Source: Orbilia blumenaviensis (taxonomy: Eukaryota; Ascomycota; Orbiliomycetes; Orbiliales; Orbiliaceae). Taken from it: DNA of 64,000 nucleotides. Every line of letters begins with the position of its first letter. The stretch's first letter is position 1. Where the stretch lies: NCBI GenBank assembly GCA_036872755.1, contig JAVHNS010000007.1, positions 62,001 through 126,000 of the forward strand. Direction: 5' to 3'. A program made the translations under genes and the position numbers. The notes below the pieces were generated by a model that was given only the letters and a program-made list of their open reading frames with translations, was not told where the DNA came from and searched no databases. This document shows positions 1 through 13,138 of this stretch, in pieces.

Positions 1-1760
1 AATAATTAAATAATATAAAAAATAAAAAAAATCAATAAACTGACCCTCAATTCAAAAAAAAAAATCTATTTTATTATAATAAATATAATAATATATTATC
101 TAAACATACTTATATAACCTTTATCAAAAATAGTAGAAAATACAATTTTAAAATATACTCCCAACCTACCATCTACAATTCTAGTTAAAACTAAATTAAC
201 ACAAAAATTATATATAATCATTAATCAATTTATAACATTTACATATACAAACATTAATAACAATCTACACTATTTTAAGCAGAAATTTAAATTTATAATA
301 AAAATAAATTATATATTAGATTTAACAAACTTTTATATTAATTAAATAAAAAAAAATATTTTTAATAATAATATCTTTAATTATAGAAAATATATTGATA
401 ATATATTAATTATTATTATTATTCAAAATATAATTTAAATAAATAAAATTGTTTGTAAAAAAATTAAACTCTTATCAAAAATAATTTATAAATTTATATT
501 AATTAATCAAAAATATATATATTTTAATTTAAATTTATAAATAAAAAACAATATCATTAAACATAAATTTCACAAAAAACTATTAAATTATTTCAAAAAA
601 TTACACTTTTTTTTAATATATTCTAATTATATAAAAAAAAATATTTTTACAAATGAATTAACAAGATTAGTTATGTTATTTTTTAATAAAAAAATATATA
701 ACAAATAAATTAATAAATATAAAAGAATTTATTTCAATAAAGATTACCTTTCTAAAGTACTACACTCTTAAATTAAAAAAAAAATAAATCAAAAATAACA
801 AAACAAAAATTCCTATTTTAAAAAAATTAAAATAAAGAATTTATCTAATACATTCTTTTTATAATTCACAATTAATCTTATATAAAAAAATATTAATTTA
901 CAAGATTTATAATATAAAATTAAAAAAATCTAAATATATTACTTAAAAAATTATAATATATTTAAAAATTTTATTTAATTTATTTTAAAATTTTTATTAA
1001 ATAAACTTCCTAATTTAAAAAATTTACTCAACAAAAATTTCAAAAAATTCTACATCAAAAACATAATAACATAACTAAAAAATCCTCCCAATAAAAAGTT
1101 ATAAAAAAAAAAAATTAAAAAATATAATATTAAAATATAAATATAAAAGTAGTTTAATTTTTTCTATCCCCCACCTTTTAGGGGAGCCCCCAAAACAAAT
1201 TGCAATTTAATTATTACCAGATTTTTTAAAAAAAAATAAAATAAATTAAAAAAATAAAATCCAATATACTATATTATATACAACCAAAAAATTTAATATA
1301 TATATATATCTTATCCCTTTTCACCAAAATAATTTATTAAACTAATTATTTAAAAATAATAATTTAATAATAAAAATAATTTTATATATTTATTATATAA
1401 TATATAAAACATTATAAAAATATCAAATTAATTAAAAATAAACATACAAAATATTAGAAAAAGTATTTTAATTATTTTTACACATATACATATAAATTTA
1501 CATATTTATATAAAAGTTAAGTATTTTTATTAAAAAATTATAATCTGATAATGAAACTTTTTTATTCTACAGAATAAGAATAAAATATTTAATATAGGAT
1601 ACAAATTCTTTTTTCTATTATTTCGTTTTTTTGTATACGCTCCCCTTCGCTTCACTCAGGGTCGCAAAAGTTTTTTTAGATAAATCATCTCCAACCCATT
1701 TCTATTTCAGTATATCCTAAGCATTTTTAAATAAAAATTCTAAAAATTGTTTTATAAAAT
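1..1760 (-). mobile_element. E-family element remnant, inverted
   Basis: On the reverse strand this stretch matches about 35.2-37.0 kb. The match includes the hairpin with AGTGAAGCG, the neighbouring GTATACAAAAAAAC and the GGGGGCTCCCC patch (1165-1195), which is decayed to GGGAATTTTTTT in the other copy. Differences are mostly G/A and C/T, as expected for RIP. No frame is open for any useful length. The superfamily is unknown. The element is cut by the window edge. Confidence 0.55.
1641..1662 (-). repeat. Hairpin with AGTGAAGC loop (E family)
   Basis: Read on the minus strand, a CCCT arm and an AGGG arm enclose GAGTGAAGCGA. Four other hairpins in the window share this loop but have different stems (see 32815, 35282, 38540, 42248). 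Confidence 0.5.
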
Positions 1761-2700
1761 TTGTCCAAATTTGTAAGAACTCTTTTCTCTTAACATTTTT
1801 TAAAATATCCATTGCAGTAGTTAAAATATTTATCTCAATATGCTATATGCATAGCAAATTTATAAAAATTAAATATACATCTATAATAATATTAAGTAAT
1901 ATTTTATTACAATCTATAATTATTATTTTTAGTTTAATATTAAAAACCTACTTTTACTACTTTAATACCCAATAATAATCTATTTCCATTTCTTTTTCAA
2001 TAAAACAATAGGATGTTGTAAAAATGGTATTAAACAACGTTATTCTAATATAATAAAATAAAAAAATTTTGTGTTTATTCATCTTATAAATATAATTTAT
2101 TACTAAGATTATTAAGTAAAACCAAATTATTTTTACAAATTATAAATAAATAAAAAAAACGTATGAAATGGTTATATAGGAGAATTTAACCAAATAATTA
2201 TAGTTTTTTTCCTTCAAAAAGTTAATGAGTACTTTAATATTCATTTTTTCTTAAAAAATCTTATTTTCAAAATTCAAATTAAAGTTGTAAATATTTTTTT
2301 TAGTAATTTGATTTTTTGGGTTCTATTAACAAAATACAATAAATTGATTGTTAGGGTACCCCCGACTATTCAAATTTTAGTAAAAAAACTTTACTCTTTT
2401 TCAAATATTTTGCAATATTAAATGTAAGAGACTAAATTTTTTGTTTTTTTGTAATTATAGATTTTATTAACAACTTTCAATTATTAACTATAAATTTTTT
2501 AATTTTAATTGTTTTTAATATTAAATTTATTTTTCTTCTGAATATAAATTTAAAGAGGTAATTATATTTTTGATTAAAGGTTTTATAAAGATGATTAATC
2601 ATTTTTTTTTTGATTATTACTTTTGATTTATGATTTTTATTAGGATTTTTATTTCAATTATAAATGAGTTTAATTTTACTGTTGATGATGTTATTATAAC
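1761..2700. other. AT-rich unassigned DNA
   Basis: No gene or repeat match was found. The stretch is somewhat less AT-saturated than its surroundings and keeps words such as GGGTACCCCCGAC (about 2354), so it may be single-copy DNA or a less mutated repeat. Confidence 0.4.
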
Positions 2701-3071
2701 ATCCCAAAACAATAGTATAGTTTTGTTTTACTGTAATACGCTGATAGTACTGAATAAGATTGTTGGAGGATGTAAACTCCTATTCTTTAGGAGGTAGGAG
2801 TAAAATAAATATTTTTGGTTCAAATTTTTTAAAAAAAAGCCAAAACAACATTGTATTAAGACCACAAGGTTTGGACGAAAACAATAAAGATACTAAAATA
2901 ATGTAATATCAAAGAATTAAAATCAGGTAAAATAAAGATAAAAAACTAAAAGCTAAAAATTATAAAAATAAAATCATTTTACACATCTGATTTCAATAAA
3001 AAAAAAAAATGAGGTGCCCCATAGATACATGTTAGGTGCCCCGTAGATACATGTTGGGTGTCCCGTAGTAA
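2701..3071. other. Lightly mutated island
   Basis: G and C are clearly more frequent here than in the flanks. It contains a small inverted repeat (ACTCCTA at 2776-2782, TAGGAGT at 2795-2801) and ends in a 22 bp tandem repeat. No open frame or known gene is recognisable. It ends abruptly where the LTR-A match begins at about 3072, which looks like a truncation junction. Confidence 0.45.
3012..3068 (+). repeat. 22 bp tandem repeat, about 2.6 units
   Basis: The unit begins AGGTGCCCC and ends GATACATGTT. Two full units (3012-3033, 3034-3055) differ at one base, followed by a 13 bp partial unit with two further changes. It is GC-rich compared with everything nearby. Confidence 0.85.
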
Positions 3072-3602
3072 AACCCAAAATATAATTATTATTTAATTTT
3101 TTTTTCAAAAAAAAGAATTTAAATTTAAATTAATAAATTTGATAATATATTTTTATTTATATAATTTAAAATTTATTTGGGTGTTTTTATTGATATTTTT
3201 TTTATTATATTATTAATCATTTTTATTAGTAATAATTAATTTTAAATATTTTTTATGTATTTTAATTGTTATTTTAATAATTAAATAATTAATTACTATT
3301 AAATTTTTAATTAAATTATTTAATTTAATAATTTTGTTTTCTTTTTATTTTATTAATTAACTGAATTTTTAATTTAATTAATTTAATATTGTTATTAAAT
3401 AATATAAAAGAAGAAGAGTATAAATGTTGTATAAATTCTATTTTTTATATAAAAATTAGTATTTTAATATAATTTAAAAATGAATTTATAGCTAAATATC
3501 CATTTTAATTTTATTTAAAAAATTAAATAATTTTTTAATTGTAAAATTCTAACATTAATTTGAATATAATATTATAGATATTTAATTTTAATATAATCTT
3601 TT
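3072..3602 (-). pseudogene. LTR-A internal region, left piece of outer copy
   Basis: Closely matches 8.70-9.31 kb and 46.89-47.41 kb in the same orientation. The match stops exactly at the inner LTR-A insertion (target duplication CTTTT, 3598-3602) and resumes at 25375. Probably former pol, inferred only from its place downstream of the Gag-like region. No frame is open. Confidence 0.6.
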
Positions 3603-3835
3603 GTCAGAATTGATGGGGTCAAGTGAAGTGTATTAAACAAAGTCTGCTGAGTTTAGTAGTATTTTCAGTTAGGGTTTATATACATGGGCTATATGGAAGG
3701 TGGTTTGTGAGTTAATTACATGAAAAGTAGTTTATATAAAAGATTAGGGTTACTTTAGCTAATAAATTATATAAAGAATTAAAAAAGTTATATACAAAAT
3801 AATTTATTTAGTTATTTTAAATATAATATTTTAAC
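3603..3835 (-). repeat. LTR of inner LTR-A element (downstream LTR)
   Basis: The least mutated LTR-A copy. It starts GTCAGAATTGATGGGG and ends TTTTAAC, the RIP form of TTCTGAC. Four other copies lie at 25134, 30516, 51043 and 51319; the last is inverted and shares the GATGGGGT(G/C)AAGTGAAGTG start. It is followed by a 33 bp internal tail that is also present beside the 51319 copy. Confidence 0.75.
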
Positions 3836-4575
3836 ATTTTTATTAAGTTTTATAATTATTATTACAATTTTCTTTTGAGGTTTTTTTCTTATTTATATAA
3901 TTATGATTATATTTGTTTATTATATTAACAAAATTAATACAATATAAATAGCAGGGTTAGTAAATATATTATATTTTATATTTTAAACAATATTTTAAAT
4001 TATAGAATATATAAAAAGAATATATAAAAATATACAATCTAATATGGAATAATTATAAATAATTAAGATTTATATTAAATTATTTTAAATACATAAATTG
4101 AAATTGAAATATAAATAAAAGAAAAAGTTAAATATATAAAATCATAGAATTATTTATATATAATATAATTAAATTATTATAAGTAATTATATTATTAAAT
4201 AAAAATATTATATTTTATTAAAAATTTTAATTAAATTATAAAATTATTTTTATAAATAAAAATTATTTAATTTAAAAAAAAAAAATATATAAACTATAAT
4301 AAATATAAATTTATTATAATTAAATACTTTTAATATTTAAGTTTTATTAAAAATTTAATTAAAAAATCAACTAAATTATTAATAAATATAATTTTTTTAA
4401 TATTTAAAACCTTTTTTGTATAAAAATCTCTAATTATATAACACTTAATATTTACATACTTTATTTAATTATATTATTTAAGATTAATTATAAACTACTA
4501 AACAACCATATAATCAAAATGAAATAATAATAATATAAATAACTTAACTTCTATAACTTTTATTAAATATTTTAA
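3836..4575 (-). pseudogene. LTR-A internal region, decayed
   Basis: Internal sequence next to the downstream LTR; its first 33 bp recur beside the inverted LTR at 51319. The rest is AT-saturated with stops in all frames. A patch with GCAGGGTTAG at about 3951 is the only GC-richer part. Confidence 0.45.
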
Positions 4576-4868
4576 TGACAAGGATTGAAATTGAACTCCC
4601 AAGTATGAGGATTATATGGAGTTTTCCTATAAAATTAATTGAAAGAATATGTTGTTTATAATATATTTAAAAATTTTCAATAATTTTTATTTATACAAAT
4701 ATTATAGTAGTCTAAATTCAAAATTATACTCAATAATCCACTTAAGCAGTGTGTTACAATAATTTAAATAAATTAGGTTGAAGTAATTAATAAAATTTAA
4801 AAAAAACAAGGACAAAATATGTATGTAAGCAGTCAGTCGGGTTTCTGTACTGTGAAGCAGTCGTCTAG
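4576..4868 (+). mobile_element. H2 Helitron-like element, copy a
   Basis: Matches the better preserved copy at 52176-52516: a GACAAGGATTGAAATTGAACTC start block, TATGTTGTTT, then GCAGTCAGTCGGGTTT and the terminal TCGTCTAG. The 5' tip lacks 8 bp (CCCGACTG) found in the other copy, a loss between two TG steps. The 3' hairpin is decayed. Flanking bases are A on the left and T on the right. It encodes nothing. Confidence 0.65.
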
Positions 4869-5472
4869 TTAAATTATATTTTTAATTATTTTTATTAGAA
4901 CTATATATTTAATATATTATATATTATTAATTATTATAATTTATTTTTTAAATTTTTGAAGTATTAAACTTTAATTATAAAATTATAAATAATTTTTAAT
5001 TAATTTTTTATTATTTATATTATTAATTAAATTAAAATTTAAATATTTTTCTAATAATTTTTATTACTTATTTTTTATATTTCTTAATATAAGTTTTAGA
5101 ATTTTTATATTATTAAAATATTTTAATATTTTATATATTAATTTAATATATATTATTATGAATTTTAGATCATATTTAATTAATTATTTTATTATATAAA
5201 TTAAATTTAATTTTGTATAAATTATTAAATATATGAATTATTTATTTATCTATTAATATTAATAAATTTTATTATTTATTAACAATATATTATTTTTAAT
5301 AATAAAATTTTATTTTATTAAAATTTTTATAATATTATATTAATTTATATCATAATAAATAAAAATAAATTTAATAAATATTTATTAAAAAATAATAATT
5401 ATTTTATTTTTTATTTCTTTTAATAAAAATTTTTAAAAAAATTTTAATTTTTTTAATATTAATTATTTTATA
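4869..5472 (-). pseudogene. LTR-A internal region, decayed
   Basis: AT-saturated sequence between two Helitron-like insertions. It is assigned to the inner LTR-A element by position only. No coding signal is visible. Confidence 0.35.
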
Positions 5473-5869
5473 TGCCCGACTGCATTTATGCAGGAGGGTT
5501 AGAGTTGAACCAGCGCGAGGGCGATCCATACCAGATTTTCCAAAAAATGTGTTGTTTTTGGCTGACTTAGAGATTTTTTTTTTGAAATTTTGCCATATAA
5601 ATTTGTATGGGATTTTCAAATCTTGGCGGGTCCTGGCACTGCTTTCAAGTCTTGGCAAAAATTGCTAAGAAATTAAAAAAATTGACTCTAATAAAAGTCT
5701 CCACCATTTTTGTTTCTTTAAATCTATGACTCTAGAAATTTAATATAGTCTTTTTTAACTATTTATCTAGCCTTTCAAGAGCGAATACCCCTATAACTCT
5801 TTTATTTATTTTTTTTTATTTTGTCACTTTTAGCGAAAATCATAAGTATAGAACAATTTTTTATTTGAA

Positions 5870-6145
5870 TTTTAAATATAATTTTAATTTAATTTAGTTT
5901 TTGTATGCAAAATGATCACGTGACACATATAAAATTGACTTCAAAATTTTAAAAAAACAATTTAATTTATTTTAAATATAATTTTAATTTAATTTAGTTT
6001 TTGCATGCAAAGTGATCACGTGACACACACAAAATCTGACTTCAAAATCCAAATATTATTTTTTAATTTATTTTAATTATTATAATTATTTAATTAAATT
6101 TTTAGTTTTTGCATGCAAAGTGGTCACGTGATTCATGCAAACACC
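5870..6145 (+). repeat. Three tandem units with GCATGC and CACGTG boxes
   Basis: Three units of roughly 100 bp each carry TAGTTTTTG, a GCATGC-type palindrome and a CACGTG palindrome (5917-5922, 6017-6022, 6125-6130). The same pair occurs in other H1 copies and in the T element at 46130. CACGTG is an E-box core bound by basic helix-loop-helix proteins in fungi; any function here is inference. Confidence 0.7.
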
Positions 6146-6180
6146 ATTTTTATTTTTATCTTTATTTTTTATTTTTTAGT

Positions 6181-6202
6181 TTTATTTTTATTTTTATTTT
6201 TA

Positions 6203-6231
<29 letters not shown>
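6181..6231 (+). repeat. (TTTTTA)n microsatellite
   Basis: About eight hexanucleotide units inside the long H1 element. The equivalent place in the long copy at 21275 holds a much larger tract (22497-22626). Confidence 0.85.
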
Positions 6232-6233
<2 letters not shown>

Positions 6234-7954
6234 TAAATTTAAGTTTTTATTTATTTTGTTTTAATTATATTATATAAATTAATTATACAATAAAAATAAA
6301 ATTAATTAAAAAACTTTATTAATTATTATAGTAATAATTATATATATATTAATTATATATATTAATTATTATATTAATTATTATATATATATATAAATTA
6401 CTATTTTAATTATTATTTAATAATTATTATATATGTAAAGTATATTTTAATTACAATATATAATGTATTATATATTATATATAATAAAAACAATTATTTT
6501 AATTATTATATATTCATTATTATATTATTTATTAGTTAATTATATATATATTTTTAACACAAAATTCAATATCCAAAAATTAAAAATCAATAATATAATA
6601 TTAATTCAATTCTTATAAATTTATAATTTTAATTATTTAATAAATAAACATAAAAATTCAATTATAAATATAAAAAAAATATAATAATTATAATATAATA
6701 ATATAATAATAATATACCATAATATAATATAATATAATATACTAATAATAATAATATAATAATAAACTTTATAATTATTTAATTACTAAATCATAATAAT
6801 AACAATAATAATTATATTAATGATATAAAATATTTTTATAAAATAAAATAAAATTTTAATTCTGAATTTTAATTCATTCAATTAATTATTTTATAAAAAA
6901 AAATAATTATTTTACATAAAATTAAAAAAAATAATTATTCAATTATATTATTAATTAATTTTAAACATTTTTTAACAACAATATTAGTTATTTTACAAAA
7001 TATATTTATATTTAATATTATAATTAATAATCTATTTATCATTTATTTATTAAATATAAAATTTATAATATATTTATGAAAAATATATATATAATAAAAT
7101 CATAATCTTTAATAAATAATTATTTACTTTAAATTATTTATTAATTAATAAATTAATCATTAAAGTTTATAACAATTAAATTTTATTATAAAATAAATAT
7201 TAATATATATTAACTATATAATTTATAAATTTATAATAATTATAATATAAAATTGATAAAAATTAATGAAAATATAAATAAAATTAATATTAAAATAATT
7301 AATATAAGAATTAATATATAAACTATAATATTTAATATAATAATCAATAAAATATTCAATTAATTAATAATAATTAAAATTAACAATTATTAAAATCTTT
7401 TTTATATATATAAAAGTTAAATAAAAGAAAAATTAATTAAAACAATAACTATAGTTATATATTATAATAAAAATAATAAAAATAATAATATTAATAAAAA
7501 TATTAATATTTATAATTAAAGTAATGATATTTATAATTATAGTTAAATTAATAATACTTATTATTAAATTAATGATATTTATAATTAAAAAAATAATATT
7601 TATAATTATATTAATAATTATAATAAAATAATTTATATAAAATTTAAAAATTAAAAACATAATTATTAACAGTTATTAAGAAAGTTATTGATTAGAAATT
7701 ATTATAATTATAAATTTTTAATAATTAAATTAATAAAATTTATTTAATTCTTATGTTTTAATTATTTTTTATTTGATTTTGAAAGTATGATTTGATTTAC
7801 TTTTATAATAATAATATATTTTAATATAATAAAATTTTCTTTTGTTTATAATCATTAATTTTATTTTATTATGAAAAATATATTATATAAATTATTATCT
7901 ATATATGATTAAGATGTGGCAGTCGGGTTTGAGTGCTGCGCAGCAGCCTCCCAG

Positions 7955-9665
7955 TTTAATTTTAAATATTTTTTTAATTTTAATTATTAAAATTAATATA
8001 ATAATTATTATAAGTAAATTATTTATATAAAAAAAATTATAATATTATTATTTTAATTAATATATAAATTTTTATTATTTTTATAGAATATAAAATTAAA
8101 TTTTTTAAAAAAAATATTAATATTTATATTTTAAATTTTAAATGTTGAATATAAATTATATAATATATATTTAAAATATAAAATTAGATATTTAAATCTT
8201 TTAGATATTTTTTTATAATAATTTTTTAATAATATTATATATATTTTTTTTAAAAAAATAAAAATTAAAAATATAATTTTAATATTTAATTTATGTAATT
8301 TTTAATTTTTAAAAATAATTAATATTAAAAATAATTTAAAAATTATTAATTTAATTATAAAAACATATATATTTAAATTAATATTAAATTAAAAATCTTT
8401 ATAAATTATTAATTTAACTTTATATTAAATTAGATTATTTTAAGTTCTTGTTTTAAATATTTATTTTAATATAAGAATTTTATATCTAATAATTTTATTA
8501 ATTTAAAAAAACTATTAATTTTATATTAATAATTTTTTTTAATATAATTTATAATTTTATAACTTTTAATTAATAATAATTTTATTTTAAAATATAATAA
8601 ATATTTATATTTTTATAATATTAATGATTTAATTATTTTAAATTATTTTAAGGGTTAAATTTTTTTTAAGTTATTTATAAATAGTTTTATATTTTTGAAT
8701 ATATTTAATAATAAGTAAAATATAATTATTATTTAATTTTTTTTTTAAAAAAAAAGAATTTTGATTTAAATTAATAAATTTAATAATATATTTTTATTTA
8801 TATAATTTAAAATTTATTTAAATACTTTTGTTAATATTTTTTTTATTATATTATTAATTATTTTTATTAGTAATAATTAGTTTTAAATATTTTTTATTTA
8901 TTTTAATTATTATTTTAATAATTAAATAGTTAATTATTATTAAATTTTTAATTAAATTATTTAATTTGATAATTTTGTTTTTTTTTTATTTTTTTTATTA
9001 ATTAATTAAATTTTTAATTTAATTAATTTAATATTATTATTAAATAATATAAAAAAAAAATATAAATAGTATATAAATTATATTTTTTATATAAAAATTA
9101 GTATTTTAATATAATTTAAAAATTATTTTTTAATTAAATGTTTATTTTAATTTTAATTAAATAATTAAATAATTAAATAATTATAAATAATTTTTTAATT
9201 ATAAATAATTTTTTAATTATAAATAATTTTTTAATTATAAATAATTTTTTAATTATAAAATTTTAATTTTAATTTTAATGTAGTATTATAAATATTTAAT
9301 TTTAAGATAACTTTTTTAATAATAAATTTTAATATAATATTAATAATATTTAATTTTAATATATTTAATTAAAGAATATATTTTAATTAGATTTTAATAA
9401 TAAAAATAATAATATAACATAATTTTTATAATATAATTTTAAATTTAAATTTATATTTTTTTTTATGAATTAAAAAATTTTATTATTTTTAAATTTATAA
9501 AAATTATTAATTAAATAATAATTATATTAATTTATTAATTTAATTATATTAATATTTTTAAAAAATATTATTTTTTTTTAATTAAAATTTTTTTTATTGT
9601 AAAAATTTATTTTATTTTAAATTTTATAAAAAATAATATTATTTTTTATATAATTTATAAATAAA
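7955..9665 (-). pseudogene. LTR-A internal region (pol side)
   Basis: Matches 44.9-45.43 kb plus 46.67-47.72 kb in the same orientation, 3072-3602 for its centre, and the reverse strand of 31-32.8 kb. It serves as the uninterrupted reference for the LTR-A insertion at 3603. All frames are broken. It contains an 18 bp tandem repeat of about four units (AATAATTTTTTAATTATA type) near 9180-9255. Confidence 0.6.
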
Positions 9666-9808
9666 TTAGGAGGCTGCTGCGCAGCACTCAAATCTGACTG
9701 CAGTATCTTGATTTTAAATGAATATATAATATAATTATTAATATAATAACTAATGTAATAATTAATATAAGCATTAATATAATAATTAATATAATAATTA
9801 ATATAATA
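9666..9808 (-). mobile_element. H1 Helitron-like element, 3' end fragment
   Basis: Reverse-strand H1 3' terminus: TTAGGAGG, hairpin TGCTGCGCAGCA, then the CTGACTGC inverted-repeat block, followed by the H1 12 bp minisatellite (TAATTATTAATA type). It stops exactly where the F element starts (TGTCACGG, 9809). The natural reading is that F landed inside this H1 copy and the rest was later lost. Confidence 0.75.
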
Positions 9809-11147
9809 TGTCACGGCCAGCCATATTAGGTATGTCTTGGTGTGTTAAATATGAGTTTGGTTGGTTTTGGGTTCAGTTTATAGATCAGATTTATAATATA
9901 AATATTTGGATTATGAGTTTAAAAATAAATTAAACTAAAATTGGATTGTTTGTAAATGTGTTGTATTGATAATATATTTTTAGAATAAATTATATATAAA
10001 ATATTATATATAGTTTAATATATTATGTGTATATAATATTTATTTAAGTATATAATGTTTAAATTTATAAATGATTTATATTTGATAATATTTATATATA
10101 TAAAAACTTTTAAATAATAATAGTTTTAAAATTTTTTTTTAAATTTTATTAATTAATTTATTAATATTTAATATATTTTATTTATTATTTTTATTTATTA
10201 AATTTAATATTCTTTTACTAAAAATTATATTATTTAATATTTTTATATTTAACCCAACTTATTTTAAAAAAAATAATTTAAATATTTTAAATTAAAAATA
10301 TAATTAGTTAAAAAATATTAAATTGTTTTAGGAATTTTTTATTTAAAAAATATTTAAAATAAATATAATATTTTAATTAATCTGATTTTTAATAGTAAAA
10401 TAAAAATTATATATTAAGTAATAATAATAATATTAAATATTATGACTTTTATGGTGCTACTTACAAAATAAAAAACAACCTCTTTAATAAAATAATATAT
10501 TTATCAATTGTAATTTAAGATTAATAAATACAAACAAAAAAATTATTTATAAAATAAATTAAATTATTTTTTTTAAAATTAATTATTAATAATAAAAATT
10601 TAAAATTAATATAAATTAATATTCTATTTAAATAATATAAAAATATTAAATACATTAGTATTATGATTAAGATATAGCTAATATTAAATTATTTTTAAAA
10701 ATATAAACAACTATTTAATATAATATTAGATTTATTTAACGCAATAACTAATATAAAAATTTTTTTAAAAAAACAAATTTTACTATTTATTATAAAAGAA
10801 TTTATTAAAAGATTAATTATTTTAAAAAATAAATATAAATAAAATTTTATAAAAAAAAATATATATATTTATATAAAAATAATTGGAATATAAATCTTTT
10901 AAAATAAATTATAATAAAAAAAAATTAATATTAATATTAATAAAATATTTAAAATTAAAAATTTTTTGGTAAATTTAAAAAAATTAATTATTTTCTTTAC
11001 TAACTTTTAATTTATTTTAAAATATAAAAAAATAAATTTTTAAATAATAAATTTAAAATTATTTTTGTAAAAATGTATTTAAAAAATTTAATTTTTTAAA
11101 TATTTATTAATTATAATAATTATTATGTTAAAAATGGAATTGATTTT

Positions 11148-11477
11148 TGTAAGGTTATATGTGCAAAAATATGTGTGTCATAATAATTAAGAATATGATT
11201 TTAATTATGGTTATAAATTAAAAGATAAAAAGTTATATATATGATTGTTATTTATGTTTTATATATTGAAGGATATGTGTATTATAGTATTAGGTTGTAA
11301 TTTTTTATTGTTTTTGGATTAAAGGAATTGATTTGATATTGGTCTAAAAACCAAAGTTGTTTAAATAGGTTTTTAAGTGGGTTGTTGTGTGTTTGTGTTA
11401 TTTAAATTGAGTAACTTTAGTTGTTATATTAACCTTATTATATTTTATATATTATTATATAAATATATAATTTGATA
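11148..11477 (+). repeat. G element 5' LTR
   Basis: Starts TGTAAGGTTATATG. It ends in a fully mutated TTTGATA where the 3' LTR keeps CTTGACA. Over the last 31 bases every G and C of the 3' LTR except one reads A or T here: RIP acting on both strands. It keeps GTGGGTTGTTGTGTG and GTTGTAATTTTTTATTG, which the other LTR has in a different mutated state. Confidence 0.85.
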
Positions 11478-12775
11478 TTATCTTTCTCTAATAATTTTTA
11501 AAATTTATTTATTAAAAATTAAATAAAACCTTGTTACTGTAATCTATATTAAAATTGTAGTTTTTTTATATAATTTAAAAAATATTTTAAAAAACTAATT
11601 TTAAATTTTAGTTTATTAATATTATTATACTATTACAATTCTACATAAATATTTTAAAAATTTTAAATTTAATTATTAAATTCAAATATATAAAAATAAT
11701 ATATAATAAAAATAATATATTAATTATAAATTTAAAATAAAATTTTATATATATTAAAAATTTTATTTATATATTATAATTTTATAAAAAATTATATATT
11801 ATAAAATTATATAAAAAATTTTAAATTTATTTTATAATAATCTATAATATATTATATTTTAAAAATTTTTAATATAATATAAATAATTAATTATATAAAA
11901 TTAAATTTATTATATTATATATTAATTTATAAACTTACATTATTATAAAATTTATATTTTATAAATTACAATTTTTAATAATTATATTTTATAACTTATA
12001 ATTTTAAAATTTATATTTTATAATTTATAATGTAAAAATATAATTATAAATTATATAAATCTTAATTTTTAAAATTTTAAAAAAAATTAAAATTTAATAT
12101 ATAATATTATATTTTACACTTTTTTATTTTTTTTTTCTTTTTTTTATTTTAAAATATTTTAATAAATAATTTTTTTAAATCAATAATTTTAAAATATTTT
12201 AAAATTTTTAAATTAATAATTTATAATTTTTTTTTTTTATTTTATTTTATTTTATAAAATATATAATAATTTTTTTTTATTTTATTTTATTTTTCCTTAT
12301 TTAAAAAAATAACTAATTAATTTAATATACATATTATTAATATTATAAAAATAATTTATATTAATTTTAATTTTTTATTACATATTATATATAATTAATA
12401 TTAAATTATAAATTTTATTTATTATTTTTTTTTAATAATTATAATATTTGTTTTTATTATTATAAAAAATAATTTAATATAATTTAATTTTATTAATTTA
12501 AAAATATTAATTTTATAATTATTAATTTTATTATTTAATTTATTATAATTTACATAAATTAATTTATTTATTTAATTATTTTAATTATAAAAATTCTTAT
12601 TGGTATAGTAATTTATTAAAATTAATAAAAAATAATTTTCTTTAAAATTATTTTAATTATTATAAATATTGTATTAAATTATTTTAATAATATTCCAAAT
12701 TTTAACATTTTTTTATAATAAATTATAATTTTAAAGTATTTATTATTTTAAAAAATTTTTTTTATAATTCTTAAA

Positions 12776-13138
12776 TTGAATTTTTTAATTTTGTATATTA
12801 TTATATTAGAAAATATACTAAGTTTTTTTATTTTTTATAATTATAAAATTAAAAATTTTTTAATAATTATTAAAAATAATAAAAATAATAATAAAAATAA
12901 TATTATAAAAAATAATAATAAAGATAATAATAAAAAAAATAGAAATAGTAAAATTCCTCCCCCTACAAATAATAATGGTGTAAAAAATGGAGAAAATAAT
13001 AATAAAATTATTTTTTATTATTATAATAAAAATATAGGTTATTGTAATTTTTATTATAATAAAAAAAAAAAAAAGAAGGATGGAGATGGGAAGATTTATA
13101 AATATAAAATTTTTAAAAAAAAAAGTTATTTAATTTAA
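12776..13138 (+). pseudogene. G element Gag-like remnant
   Basis: A 120-codon plus-strand frame 1.3 kb after the 5' LTR, where gag is expected. It is Asn/Lys-rich (residues 34-58), then has PPPTNNNG (61-68) and a Tyr/Cys cluster (residues 80-94: tyrosines around a single Cys90, with GYC at 88-90), followed by a basic tail. The Tyr/Cys cluster resembles a zinc knuckle whose Cys and His codons were turned into Tyr (TGT or CAT to TAT). The spacing does not fit CX2CX4HX4C exactly, so this is tentative. The low-complexity first half may be chance; the ATG is simply the first in the open frame. Confidence 0.4.

Larger units (their letters stand above)
5473..7954 (+). mobile_element. H1 Helitron-like element, copy a (long form)
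   Basis: Starts TGCCCGACTGC, followed by the hairpin CTGCATTTATGCAG. It ends with the inverted counterpart GCAGTCGGG, then the hairpin TGCTGCGCAGCA and CCTCCCAG. The inverted repeat is asymmetric: terminal on the left, about 30 bp inside on the right. This, the 3' hairpin and the CTAG-type end are hallmarks of Helitron/Helentron rolling-circle elements. The host bases are A and T with no target duplication. At 2.48 kb it is a long form, sharing an AT-rich centre with the copy at 21275. No Rep or helicase frame is present, so it is non-autonomous. Confidence 0.75.

Noticed and set aside
5404..5658. 84-codon minus-strand frame over the H1 head
   Set aside because: Arises from the repeat head. 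The same region in other H1 copies is broken or shifted, and H1 ends are explained by structure, not coding. The frame at 23012-23200 likewise lies over an H1 head.
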